Shown here piece after piece: positions 1 to 6,048 of a stretch of DNA of 6,183 nt. Location: contig JAHHTX010000093.1 of the NCBI GenBank assembly GCA_020024255.1, forward strand, positions 1-6,183. Reading direction: 5' to 3'. Each line of letters begins with the position of its first letter. The first letter of the stretch is position 1. A model generated the notes under the pieces. The model made no database searches, was not told the origin of the DNA, and was given only the letters and a program-made list of their open reading frames with translations. This DNA comes from Anaerotignum sp. (GTDB lineage: Bacteria; Bacillota; Clostridia; Lachnospirales; Anaerotignaceae). The translations under genes were made by a program, and so were the position numbers.

Positions 1-336
1 GCCGGAGCTGGTATCGGTCCGGGATGTGTTATGATCTGCAAATATTTTTACTGGGCATCTCCAAAACATGAAAAAGAGTATCACGAAAAATTAGAGAAAG
101 AACAAATTGAATTGCATGATGAGCTGAAAGAAAAGCTTCGGGATAAATCCGGCCGATATACCTATGTCCTTGGACTTGTGGTTATTGGGGTCTCCATTCC
201 TGTTTTTGCCGTGTTAGATAAGCTACAGTTCATAGAGAATGGTTCCCTTTTGATTTTTTTCCTATTCCTCTATTTCATTTTTCAGTATGCCGCAGGAGTT
301 ATCATTTTTAAGTTACTACTTAAGAAATATGAATAG
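1..336 (+). CDS. Small multi-pass membrane protein, 3' part (start outside window)
   Basis: The frame is open from base 1 (A-G-A-G-I-G-P-G-C-V before the first ATG at 31) to TAG at 334-336, so 111 residues are visible. I treat it as truncated by the window edge: residues 1-17 are hydrophobic and read like the end of a first membrane helix, and the ATG at 31 would start inside it without a convincing ribosome binding site. A highly charged segment follows (about residues 20-50, rich in K and E, including KLEKEQIELHDELKEKLRDK), probably a cytoplasmic helix. Two further membrane helices lie at about 54-72 and 84-105, with a lysine-rich C-terminus (KLLLKKYE). It resembles unnamed small membrane proteins seen in Lachnospiraceae, but I cannot assign a function. 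The gene reads toward the shared terminator 107 nt downstream. Confidence 0.72.
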   Translation, partial: AGAGIGPGCVMICKYFYWASPKHEKEYHEKLEKEQIELHDELKEKLRDKSGRYTYVLGLVVIGVSIPVFAVLDKLQFIENGSLLIFFLFLYFIFQYAAGVIIFKLLLKKYE

Positions 337-442
337 TATGCTGTTTCCTCCTTTGTTATTGCCTTTGTGCGTCCTAAAACGAAACATAGACGAGGGTAAA
401 ACGATGTAGAGGGAAGAAGCTGCTTTTTGGAAAGGCATAAGT

Positions 443-490
443 AAAAACCACCCCTTGTACAAATTTATTATGTTTAAAGGGGTGGTTTTT
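443..490. terminator. Bidirectional intrinsic terminator
   Basis: A perfect 14-bp inverted repeat (443-456 with 477-490) surrounds a 20-nt AT-rich loop. The GC-rich core is CCACCCC/GGGGTGG. The outer bases are AAAAA on the left and TTTTT on the right, so a transcript from either strand ends in a U-tract. It lies between the plus-strand membrane gene ending at 336 and the minus-strand regulator gene ending at 529, so it can serve both converging genes. The 106 nt from 337 to 442 hold nothing else I can support. Confidence 0.9.
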
Positions 491-528
491 ATAATGAAGT
501 TTTCGTAATCAGGTGGTGTTTCTTGTAT

Positions 529-741
529 TCAGTCTTCAAAGTAAAATAAATCCTCAAATTTCTTATCTAAGGCAATACATAAGATAAGTGCAAGTTTTGC
601 AGTTGGGTTAAATTGTCCTGTTTCTATAGAACTTATGGTATTACGGGAAACACCAACCATTTCTGCCAGTGCTGCTTGAGATAGCTTTTTTTCGTTTCTG
701 GCATCTTTCAGGTGGTTTTTTAGAATTAAAGCATCATCCAT
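529..741 (-). CDS. XRE-family (Cro/CI-type) transcriptional regulator
   Basis: This 70-residue protein is almost entirely one HTH_3 domain. After a short lead, the helix-turn-helix runs LSQAALAEMVGVSRNTISSI (about residues 19-38), with the recognition helix around SRNTISSIE. It continues ETGQFNPTAKLALILCIALDKKFEDLF, the usual end of small YozG-like regulators. There is no ligand-binding or oligomerisation domain, so it probably binds DNA as a dimer through this domain alone. The ATG start has GGTG 5 nt upstream and AAGGAT overlapping the stop of the preceding gene. The ATG inside AAGGATATG is excluded because TAA follows two codons later. It is the second gene of a two-gene unit with the membrane protein at 757-1074, 15 nt away, so translation is likely coupled. 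I infer that it binds the TTGNCAA boxes in the shared promoter. Confidence 0.95.
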   Translation of the reverse strand: MDDALILKNHLKDARNEKKLSQAALAEMVGVSRNTISSIETGQFNPTAKLALILCIALDKKFEDLFYFED

Positions 742-756
742 TATTTCACCATATCC

Positions 757-1074
757 TTATGAAATTTTCATTATGTAAACAACAAAAAGAAGTATGGTTG
801 TCAACCCCCATAGCAAGGCACAGAAAAGAGATGACTTTTCTCTTTGTCGAATCCATTTGTATACATACTGCGCACAGATAATGGAGCAATATATAGAGTA
901 TATATCCTGATATGGCTGATTGAAATAAATTTTAATAGCCATTGTAATCAGGCATACAATTAAGCCCACAATTAAACCAATATGATTGCTTCTTAACAGA
1001 ATGTCCATTTCCATTTCGTCTAGCTTGTTATGCTTTTTATTTTGCGCTTTTTTTAAAATCTCTTCTTTATTCAA
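757..1074 (-). CDS. Small three-helix membrane protein paired with XRE regulator (DUF6442-like)
   Basis: This 105-residue protein has a charged N-terminus (about residues 1-30, with N-K-L-D-E-M-E-M-D) and three predicted membrane helices at about 31-51, 56-73 and 82-103. The charged 'DEME' lead followed by a compact helix bundle matches, from memory, the DUF6442-type proteins that Clostridia encode beside small XRE regulators; the family name is moderately certain. The start codon is TTG (1074-1072), supported by AAGGAG at 1083-1088 with 8 nt spacing. It is the first gene of the unit: a consensus promoter lies just upstream and the regulator gene follows after 15 nt. No catalytic motif is visible. 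A plausible role is to sense or respond to a membrane signal together with the regulator, but this is inference from gene order only. Confidence 0.85.
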   Translation of the reverse strand: MNKEEILKKAQNKKHNKLDEMEMDILLRSNHIGLIVGLIVCLITMAIKIYFNQPYQDIYSIYCSIICAQYVYKWIRQREKSSLFCALLWGLTTILLFVVYIMKIS

Positions 1075-1082
1075 AGTAAATA

Positions 1083-1088
1083 CTCCTT
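1083..1088 (-). promoter_or_regulatory. Ribosome binding site deciding a TTG start
   Basis: On the minus strand AAGGAG lies 8 nt before TTG at 1074-1072. No in-frame ATG lies close to it, so this site fixes the TTG as the start of the membrane protein. Confidence 0.85.
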
Positions 1089-1095
1089 TCTATAT

Positions 1096-1174
1096 TTGCC
1101 AAGTTTACATTGCAATACTATTATAGCATTGCCAAGTTTTCTTGTCAATAAGAAACGCCAAGTTTTGTTGGCAA
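1096..1174. repeat. Phased TTGNCAA operator-like box array
   Basis: Seven-base boxes with the palindromic pattern TTGNCAA begin at plus-strand positions 1096 (TTGCCAA), 1129 (TTGCCAA), 1142 (TTGTCAA, which contains the -35), 1155 (ACGCCAA, imperfect) and 1168 (TTGGCAA). A shortened TTGCAA lies at 1110, and CTGTCAA at 1195 is one mismatch away. Four successive boxes (1129, 1142, 1155, 1168) are exactly 13 bp apart. Three copies share the longer GCCAAGTTT. The boxes cover the promoter from upstream of -35 to the early transcript, as expected for cooperative binding of a small repressor. The XRE protein encoded by the same unit is the obvious candidate; that link is inferred. Confidence 0.8.
1120..1148 (-). 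promoter_or_regulatory. Consensus sigma-A promoter of the membrane protein/XRE unit
   Basis: Read on the minus strand, a perfect -35 TTGACA (1148-1143) is followed by a 17-nt spacer and a perfect -10 TATAAT (1125-1120). Transcription should begin near 1113, giving a leader of about 38 nt before the TTG start at 1074. Such a strong promoter needs repression to be kept in check, and repeated TTGNCAA boxes overlap the -35, the spacer and the start of the transcript. Confidence 0.92.
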
Positions 1175-1188
1175 GTTAAAATTCGCCC

Positions 1189-1310
1189 ATGATGCTGTCA
1201 ATACAATTAGCTGAAGGAGTATTGAAAACCGCATAAAGGAAAAAAGGAGGTCTGTTTGTGAAAAGATATTTGTTTCTAGTGGTTTAGTGGATTTTAAGAA
1301 AGCCCTGTAA
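1189..1310 (+). other. Possible gene remnants around a strong Shine-Dalgarno
   Basis: On the plus strand a short frame (1189-1236) reads MMLSIQLAEGVLKTA and stops at TAA, without a binding site of its own; it looks like the tail of a gene. Seven nt later AAAGGAGG (1243-1250) sits 7 nt before GTG (1258), which opens VKRYLFLVV, like the start of a signal peptide, then hits TAG at 1285. A third frame is open from 1215 to TAA at 1310 (31 codons). 'Gene end, perfect binding site, abortive gene start' suggests a decayed operon whose interior was lost, but the pieces are too short to identify, and a 9-codon leader peptide is also possible. The rest of the 304-nt gap 1075-1378 holds only the minus-strand promoter and box array. 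Confidence 0.3.
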
Positions 1311-1378
1311 CACTTAATCATTGCAGACAATATTGCGTGTTTCAAATTCCAATAGAGAGTGCTGTTTGCAGTTCAACT

Positions 1379-1693
1379 CTAAATTGCGGATTTCTTCCTT
1401 TTCTCTTGGATACGAATAACAAAGTCCAAATTGATCAGTTCATAACCGGTTTTCGTTTTGATCATCAAGGAATGGTCTGTTACTTCCTGTATGATGCCAC
1501 GAACATTCTGACCATTGAACAAATACACAATACATTCTATATCAATAAATTTTTTCACTGCTTCTATCATTATTCTGATTTCCTTTCTATATTTGTTGTT
1601 TATATATTGTGCTACCCAGCTATTGTTACGATTCCTTTGCAGTAAAATCACAATCAAAGGAACTATACAAAACAGATAAAGCATTTCATTCAA
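1379..1693 (-). CDS. Membrane-anchored small Sm-like-fold protein (DUF6897-like)
   Basis: The full frame gives 104 residues. Residues 3-19 form one hydrophobic helix (LYLFCIVPLIVILL), followed by a basic, asparagine-rich linker (about 20-41). A compact domain from Met42 has alternating beta-strand-like segments: CIVYLFNGQNVRGIIQEV, then HSLMIKTKTGYELINLDFVIRIQE, and a basic tail. 'Short chain, VYLF-G-GII-EV, then E-INLDFV-RI' matches, from memory, the DUF6897-type Sm-like proteins of Clostridia; function unknown. The long form starts at TTG (1693), 6 nt after AAGGCGGTGA (1700-1709), one mismatch from the ideal. The short form would start at ATG (1570-1568), 10 nt after AAAGGA (1581-1586), giving 63 residues. 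Both are well supported. The gene lies downstream of the CorC gene, with a hairpin between them. No good promoter is visible just upstream. Confidence 0.8.
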   Translation of the reverse strand: MNEMLYLFCIVPLIVILLQRNRNNSWVAQYINNKYRKEIRIMIEAVKKFIDIECIVYLFNGQNVRGIIQEVTDHSLMIKTKTGYELINLDFVIRIQEKRKKSAI

Positions 1694-1699
1694 ATTGGT

Positions 1700-1709
1700 T
1701 CACCGCCTT
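1700..1709 (-). promoter_or_regulatory. Ribosome binding site of the long Sm-like form
   Basis: AAGGCGGTGA on the minus strand differs from the full anti-16S complement AAGGAGGTGA at one base and ends 6 nt before the TTG start at 1693. It favours the TTG over the in-frame ATG three codons later. Confidence 0.75.
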
Positions 1710-1758
1710 GTTTCTTTGGTTTTATCGTCCTGTTTTGCTTGTTTGGATATATGAAGAA

Positions 1759-1790
1759 CAGCAGTATCCGAAAAAACGCAGATACTGCTG
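1759..1790 (-). terminator. Hairpin downstream of the CorC gene, probable terminator
   Basis: A perfect 10-bp inverted repeat (1759-1768 with 1781-1790, CAGCAGTATC/GATACTGCTG) closes a 12-nt loop, 52 nt after the CorC stop codon. On the minus strand it is followed by TTCTTCATAT, only a weak U-tract, so termination may be leaky and some transcripts may continue into the Sm-like gene. On the plus strand the following run is also imperfect (ATATTGTTTT). Confidence 0.65.
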
Positions 1791-1842
1791 ATATTGTTTT
1801 ACCCATTACTGTATACAGTTGCTTAGGGTATTTTTGTTGGGT

Positions 1843-3126
1843 TTAATTTTTATCAGTATCTTCTTCTTTTGGCAATCCCGATTTGAAGATATGAAGTTTT
1901 TCAATTCGCTTTTTCTCCATATTTTCTACAACAATGTGTAGTCCGTCTGTTTCAATTACTTGCCCGTTTTGCGGGAAGTTGCCAAGAATGGAAAGAACAT
2001 AGCCTGCAATGGTATCCACGTCTTCGGATTCCAATGCACAGCCTGCCATTTCATTGAAGTCTTCCAGACGGGTACTGCCTTCCACTACAAATTCATTTTC
2101 TTTGACCATTTCAATTTCCTGTTCTTCATCATCATATTCATCGGAAATTTCACCGACAATTTCTTCGATGACATCTTCCATGGTAACAAGACCAGATGTG
2201 CCACCATATTCATCTAGTACCACTGCCATGCCTATACGGTTGGTACGCATTTCTGCAAAAAGCTGTGCAACAGGTTTGCTTTCGTAGGTGAAGAATGGTT
2301 CACGCATATATTTCTCGGGAGTAAAATCTTTTTTATCCAAAGGGAAAATATCTTTGACATAAAGAATCCCAACGATGTTATCCAAGTCTTCTTCATAGAC
2401 AGGGATACGGGAAAATCCCTCCTCTTGTACTAAAGTGGCATATTCGTCATAGGTAACATGAATATCCACAGCAAGAATATCCGTTCTTGGTGTCATGACA
2501 TCCTTTGCTTTGAAATCTCCGAAATTAAATACATTATCAATCATGGTATGCTCTTCTTTTTCCAGTACACCTTCTTCATGGCTGACATTCAGTATGGTTT
2601 TTAATTCGGATTCCGTAATTAGCGGTGTTTTTTCTGTGGAGTTGCAGCCGAGAAGTTTTGCAAAAGTGCCTGTTACGATATTTAATACAGCAACAATAGG
2701 GGTGAAGATAAACTCACAAAATACAATGACATTGACAACAAACAAAGCAACCTTTTCCGCTTTCTGTGCTGCGATGGTTTTCGGCGTAATTTCCCCAAAT
2801 ATCAAGATAATAATGGTAATTACTGCCGTTGCAACACCAGCACCGCTGCCTGTGTTTCCATGAAAAAACTGAATAGCAAGGGCTGTGGTTAAAGCTGATG
2901 CACCGTTATTTACTAAGTTATTGCCCACTAGTATGGAACTGAGCAGTTTGTTGGGGTTATCCAAAAGTCGTTGTATTTTATCAGCATTTTTAACCTTTTC
3001 TTCTACCATATTCCGTAAACGGATACGACTTAGAGAAGTTAGTGCGGTTTCTGATGCGGAAAAAAAGGCAGAACAAACTATCAAAAATATTAATATGCCA
3101 ATGAGTAGGGGGCTACTGCCATCCAT
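1843..3126 (-). CDS. CNNM/CorC-family magnesium transporter ('hemolysin family' protein)
   Basis: This 427-residue inner-membrane protein is full length for the family. Residues 1-190 form the CNNM (DUF21) domain with membrane segments at about 5-25, 65-88, 97-118 and 124-158. It carries the conserved SASETALTSLSR (23-34), NPNKLLSSILVGNNLVNN (57-74) and FGEITPKT (110-117). Two CBS domains follow (about 206-265 and 270-330; DVMTPR at 209-214, EDVIEEIVGE at 317-326), the usual nucleotide-binding regulatory pair. A CorC_HlyC domain (about 343-415) ends the protein. Family members move or help export Mg2+ (and Co2+) and protect against magnesium excess; 'hemolysin' is a historical label. ATG is fixed by an upstream in-frame TGA; AGGAGAG (3137-3143) lies 10 nt before it. 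It follows the ABC-F gene by 60 nt without a convincing promoter, so co-transcription is likely. Confidence 0.96.
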   Translation of the reverse strand: MDGSSPLLIGILIFLIVCSAFFSASETALTSLSRIRLRNMVEEKVKNADKIQRLLDNPNKLLSSILVGNNLVNNGASALTTALAIQFFHGNTGSGAGVATAVITIIILIFGEITPKTIAAQKAEKVALFVVNVIVFCEFIFTPIVAVLNIVTGTFAKLLGCNSTEKTPLITESELKTILNVSHEEGVLEKEEHTMIDNVFNFGDFKAKDVMTPRTDILAVDIHVTYDEYATLVQEEGFSRIPVYEEDLDNIVGILYVKDIFPLDKKDFTPEKYMREPFFTYESKPVAQLFAEMRTNRIGMAVVLDEYGGTSGLVTMEDVIEEIVGEISDEYDDEEQEIEMVKENEFVVEGSTRLEDFNEMAGCALESEDVDTIAGYVLSILGNFPQNGQVIETDGLHIVVENMEKKRIEKLHIFKSGLPKEEDTDKN

Positions 3127-3186
3127 GAATCAATCACTCTCCTAATATAAAATAAGTATCAATTTGTTTTTTCTGTGTTGCGTTAC

Positions 3187-5103
3187 TTAGGTATTTTGCA
3201 CCTTTCGGTTTTTTTCAATTTCCTCTGCAAGTTCGTTTAATTCCATCCAACGTTCCATGCGTTCTTCCAGTTTGTTATCCAGAGCTTCTTTTTCTTCGGA
3301 TAATTCCTGTAAACGCATATAGTCAGTGGTACATTCTGCCATAGCGTTTTCCAGAACGGAAATTTTTGTTTCCAGTTCGTTAATTTCGCCACCAATGGTG
3401 TCGTACTCTCTTTGGTCTTTGTAGGTCATTTTCAAGAGTTTTTTCTCCGTTTTTATTTCGGGTTTTGTTTCTTTTTTGGGTGCAGGTGCAGGGATATTGC
3501 TGCCTTTTTCTTTAAGGTAGGCTTCTCGGAAATCTGTATAGCCGCCCTCATACTGTTTGATGCGTCCGTTGCCCAAAAAAGCAAAGATACGTCTCATGGT
3601 TTTATCCAAAAAGTATCTATCATGAGATACGGCTACTACTGCCCCTTGAAAATGTTCCAAATATTCTTCCAGTATCATTAAGGTTTCGATGTCCAAATCG
3701 TTGGTAGGTTCGTCTAAGAAAAGAATATTGGGGGACTCCATAAGCACTTTTGCAAGATAGAGCCGTCTTTTTTCTCCGCCGGACAGCATGGAGATTGGAC
3801 CTCGCTGCATAGATACGGGGAAAAGAAATTTTTCCAGCATTTGGGAAGCGGAAAGTTTGCCGTCTGCCGTAGACACATACTCTGCTGTATCACGGATATA
3901 GTCAAGGACTCGCTGATTTTCGTCCCATGTTTCGTTTTCCTGTGCAAATACACCAATTTTTACGGTTTCGCCTCGGGTAACAGTGCCACTGTCCGGTGTA
4001 AGTTGTTCTGTCATTATTTTCAAAAGCGTTGTTTTTCCACAGCCATTGTTGCCTGTAATACCCACACGGTCATTCCGCAGAATGATGTAACTGAAATCGT
4101 GGATATATTCCGTTTCACCAAAAGATTTGCACACATGGGAAAGTTCAATCGTTTTTTTGCCCAGACGGCTGCCCATAGAGGACAACTCCACATTCTGTTT
4201 TTCTTCGGGGGCTTTCTGTGCAGAAACTTCCTCAAAGCGTTGGAGTCTTGCCTTCTGTTTGGTACTTCTTGCCTGCGCACCTCTTCTGACCCATTCCAAT
4301 TCGTTTCTGAGGAAATTTTGGCGTTTTCTCTCGTTTGCTGCGAGAAGTTCTTCTCGTTCTGCCTTCATTTCCAAAAACTTTGTGAAGTTTGCCTGATATG
4401 GATAAACTTTCCCTTTTTCCAGTTCTAACATACGATTTGCCACACGATCCAGAAAATATCTGTCATGGGTAACCATAAGGAGTGCCTTGGAGTATTTTTC
4501 CAAGTGCTTTTCCAACCATTCTACGGTTTCGTTGTCAATGTGGTTGGTGGGTTCGTCCAAAATCAAAAGGTCTACAGGTGCAATGAGCGCTGCTGCCAGT
4601 GCCACACGCTTTCTTTGACCGCCGGAAAGGGTTTCCACTTTGCGGGAGAAGTCTGTAATGCCAAGACGAGTCAGAATATTTTTTGCTTCGCTTTCCAAAG
4701 ACCATGCTTCTGCTTTGTCCATTTTTTCTGCAAGAACCGCAGCTTTTTCCGCAAGGGTGCTGTCCGAAGGAGCCTGTTCCAACTCCTTTAAACAGGCTTC
4801 ATAGGCACGAACCAGTTCCATTTGTGGATAATCCCCTGTGAAAACCTGCTCCAAAACCGTAGTACCTGCCTGAAATACGGGTGCTTGCGGCAGATAACCG
4901 ATTTTCATGCCATTCATGGTAATAATTTCCCCGCTGTCTGCCTGTCCAACACCTGCAATAATTTTCAGCAGGGTGGATTTTCCTGTGCCGTTTACCCCAA
5001 CGACACCAATTTTATCTCCTTCATGAATACTGAAGGAAATATCGTCAAATATGATCCTTGTGCCATAACTTTTTCTGATGTTTTCTGCTGTGAGCAAAAC
5101 CAT
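3187..5103 (-). CDS. ABC-F family ATPase, YfmR/Uup-type ribosome-associated factor
   Basis: This 638-residue cytoplasmic protein has two ABC domains in one chain and no membrane segment, which defines ABC-F. Domain 1: Walker A GVNGTGKST (36-44), signature LSGGQ (159-163), Walker B LLILDEP (179-185) with catalytic Glu184, and switch His213. The charged linker between the domains (about 232-315, with WVRRGAQARSTKQKARLQRF at 271-290) is the element that contacts P-site tRNA in this family. Domain 2: Walker A GNNGCGKTT (351-359), signature LSGGE (440-444), Walker B with Glu465, His494. The C-terminus (about 553-632) is a predicted coiled coil, as in Uup and Bacillus YfmR. Relatives act on stalled ribosomes, YfmR overlapping with EF-P; this role is by homology. 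All catalytic residues are intact. Start ATG has AGAGG 7 nt upstream and an extended -10 promoter at 5146-5154. YdiF-type is the main alternative. Confidence 0.96.
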   Translation of the reverse strand: MVLLTAENIRKSYGTRIIFDDISFSIHEGDKIGVVGVNGTGKSTLLKIIAGVGQADSGEIITMNGMKIGYLPQAPVFQAGTTVLEQVFTGDYPQMELVRAYEACLKELEQAPSDSTLAEKAAVLAEKMDKAEAWSLESEAKNILTRLGITDFSRKVETLSGGQRKRVALAAALIAPVDLLILDEPTNHIDNETVEWLEKHLEKYSKALLMVTHDRYFLDRVANRMLELEKGKVYPYQANFTKFLEMKAEREELLAANERKRQNFLRNELEWVRRGAQARSTKQKARLQRFEEVSAQKAPEEKQNVELSSMGSRLGKKTIELSHVCKSFGETEYIHDFSYIILRNDRVGITGNNGCGKTTLLKIMTEQLTPDSGTVTRGETVKIGVFAQENETWDENQRVLDYIRDTAEYVSTADGKLSASQMLEKFLFPVSMQRGPISMLSGGEKRRLYLAKVLMESPNILFLDEPTNDLDIETLMILEEYLEHFQGAVVAVSHDRYFLDKTMRRIFAFLGNGRIKQYEGGYTDFREAYLKEKGSNIPAPAPKKETKPEIKTEKKLLKMTYKDQREYDTIGGEINELETKISVLENAMAECTTDYMRLQELSEEKEALDNKLEERMERWMELNELAEEIEKNRKVQNT

Positions 5104-5145
5104 GCAAGTTCCTCTTTTCTTCTCAAATCTGCTATTTATAGCGAT

Positions 5146-5154
5146 ATTTTACCA
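5146..5154 (-). promoter_or_regulatory. Extended -10 promoter of the ABC-F/CorC unit
   Basis: On the minus strand TGG-TAAAAT (5154-5146) has the TGn extension and five of six -10 bases. The expected -35 position falls in a pyrimidine run and matches poorly, which fits a promoter relying on the extended -10. Transcription would start near 5139, leaving a leader of about 36 nt. The palindrome GCTATTTATAGC (5131-5142) sits across the predicted start. Confidence 0.6.
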
Positions 5155-5207
5155 TAAATAAGGGGAAAAAGGAAGAGAGAGGGATTTGCTTTTTTCAGAC
5201 AGGCATA

Positions 5208-5237
5208 TTGTACTTTTTCATAAACTTATGATAAAAT
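5208..5237 (+). promoter_or_regulatory. Promoter of the YwqG-like gene
   Basis: A -35 TTGTAC (5208-5213), 18-nt spacer and extended -10 TGA-TAAAAT (5229-5237) point rightward. The -10 box overlaps the ATG at 5236, so that codon would lie upstream of the transcript start (near 5244) and cannot be the start of the gene. Confidence 0.7.
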
Positions 5238-5253
5238 GAAGAATAACAAAAGT

Positions 5254-5260
5254 GAGGAGG
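5254..5260 (+). promoter_or_regulatory. Ribosome binding site that decides the start at 5269
   Basis: GAGGAGG lies 8 nt before ATG at 5269-5271. The in-frame ATG at 5236 has no such site. Confidence 0.88.
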
Positions 5261-5268
5261 CGATAGCA

Positions 5269-6003
5269 ATGGAAATACCAAAGATTTTAGAGAAATACAG
5301 AGATTATCTGGAGTCTACTTATGCACCTGCCAATGAAATCATACTGACTTTGGAAGAAACAAAGCCTTGGGAAAGCAAGCTGGGTGGCTGCCCTTACTTG
5401 GAAGACATCAGCGAATATCCTATGGGGGAAAATGGCAGACCGATGATATTTTATGCCCAAATCAACTTGGAAGAAATGGAGCCTTTGCCGGATTTTCCCA
5501 CAGAAGGACTTTTGCAGTTTTATGTGGAAGATGCGGAACTCTATGGCTTGTATGAAGCCTGTAAGGTTCGCTATATACCTACATATAAAAAAGAGATAGA
5601 AGGTCTTGTGCAGGAAAATCCATATGAAGCGCAGTACGAAGACATGGAGCCTTTTGACAAACCGGGAAAAATCTCTTTTTGCAGAAAAATAGAACCTATA
5701 GGTACAGAATGTGAAGAATTTCAAGAAAAATTCTTTGATAAGGTAACAGAGGAAGAGTGGGACGCATTGTATGAATTTTGTGATGCTTCCGGCTGCAAAG
5801 TTGGGGGATATCCATATTTTGTGCAAAATCCGGCAGCATATTATGAAGATGGTACGGTAGATGTATTGCTCTTACAATTGGATATAGAAGAAACCTGCGG
5901 CATTATGTTTGGAGATTCCGGAAACTGTAATTTCTTTATTTCCAGAGAAGATTTGCGAAACAGAAATTTCTCTGATGTAGAATATGATTGGCAGTGCTGC
6001 TAA
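5269..6003 (+). CDS. DUF1963 / YwqG-like protein
   Basis: This 244-residue, acidic, soluble protein matches the YwqG (DUF1963) family along its length and is close to the usual size (about 260 in Bacillus). Diagnostic segments are KLGGCPYLEDISEYP (37-51), MIFYAQINLEEMEPLPDFP (59-77), GLLQFYV (80-86), a second KVGGYPYFVQ (177-186), VLLLQLDIEE (199-208) and MFGDSGNCNFFISREDL (213-229), ending VEYDWQCC. There is no signal peptide or membrane helix. The biochemical role of this family is not established; in Bacillus subtilis ywqG sits beside a toxin/immunity locus, but no toxin gene is visible here. I start it at 5269, not 5236, because of the binding site at 5254-5260 and because the upstream ATG is inside the -10 box. 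It appears monocistronic and is transcribed away from the ABC-F gene. Confidence 0.93.
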   Translation: MEIPKILEKYRDYLESTYAPANEIILTLEETKPWESKLGGCPYLEDISEYPMGENGRPMIFYAQINLEEMEPLPDFPTEGLLQFYVEDAELYGLYEACKVRYIPTYKKEIEGLVQENPYEAQYEDMEPFDKPGKISFCRKIEPIGTECEEFQEKFFDKVTEEEWDALYEFCDASGCKVGGYPYFVQNPAAYYEDGTVDVLLLQLDIEETCGIMFGDSGNCNFFISREDLRNRNFSDVEYDWQCC

Positions 6004-6018
6004 CACAAAAATTACAGG

Positions 6019-6036
6019 ATAACAAATATAACAAAT
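6019..6036 (+). repeat. Tandem 9-bp direct repeat
   Basis: ATAACAAAT occurs twice head to tail (6019-6027, 6028-6036) in AT-rich sequence between the YwqG-like stop codon and the hairpin cluster. It may be chance in low-complexity DNA. Confidence 0.5.
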
Positions 6037-6048
6037 AGATTTGCAAAA

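Noticed and set aside
1145..1345. Minus-strand 66-codon frame beginning with TTG at 1345.
   Set aside because: It lacks a good binding site, runs through the promoter and box array, and its protein has no recognisable domain.
1337..1791. Two plus-strand frames (1337-1645 and 1609-1791).
   Set aside because: They are antisense to the Sm-like gene and the hairpin downstream of CorC, have no binding sites, and have low-complexity aromatic composition typical of reverse frames.
1843..3126. Hemolysin toxin, as the family name suggests.
   Set aside because: The CNNM-CBS-CBS-CorC_HlyC architecture is that of a magnesium transporter; the hemolysin label is historical.
3187..5103. Antibiotic-resistance ABC-F (Vga, Lsa or OptrA type).
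   Set aside because: The long C-terminal coiled coil, second-domain signature region and overall length fit the housekeeping YfmR/Uup branch. Nothing in the neighbourhood suggests a resistance island.
1960..5157. Several plus-strand frames across the CorC and ABC-F genes, the longest at 3841-4428.
   Set aside because: They are complements of two complete, motif-rich genes and show F/C-rich or S/T-rich antisense composition without domains.
5236..5268. Longer start for the YwqG-like protein at ATG 5236.
   Set aside because: That ATG lies inside the -10 box and has no ribosome binding site. The ATG at 5269 has GAGGAGG 8 nt upstream and begins at the family's usual N-terminus.
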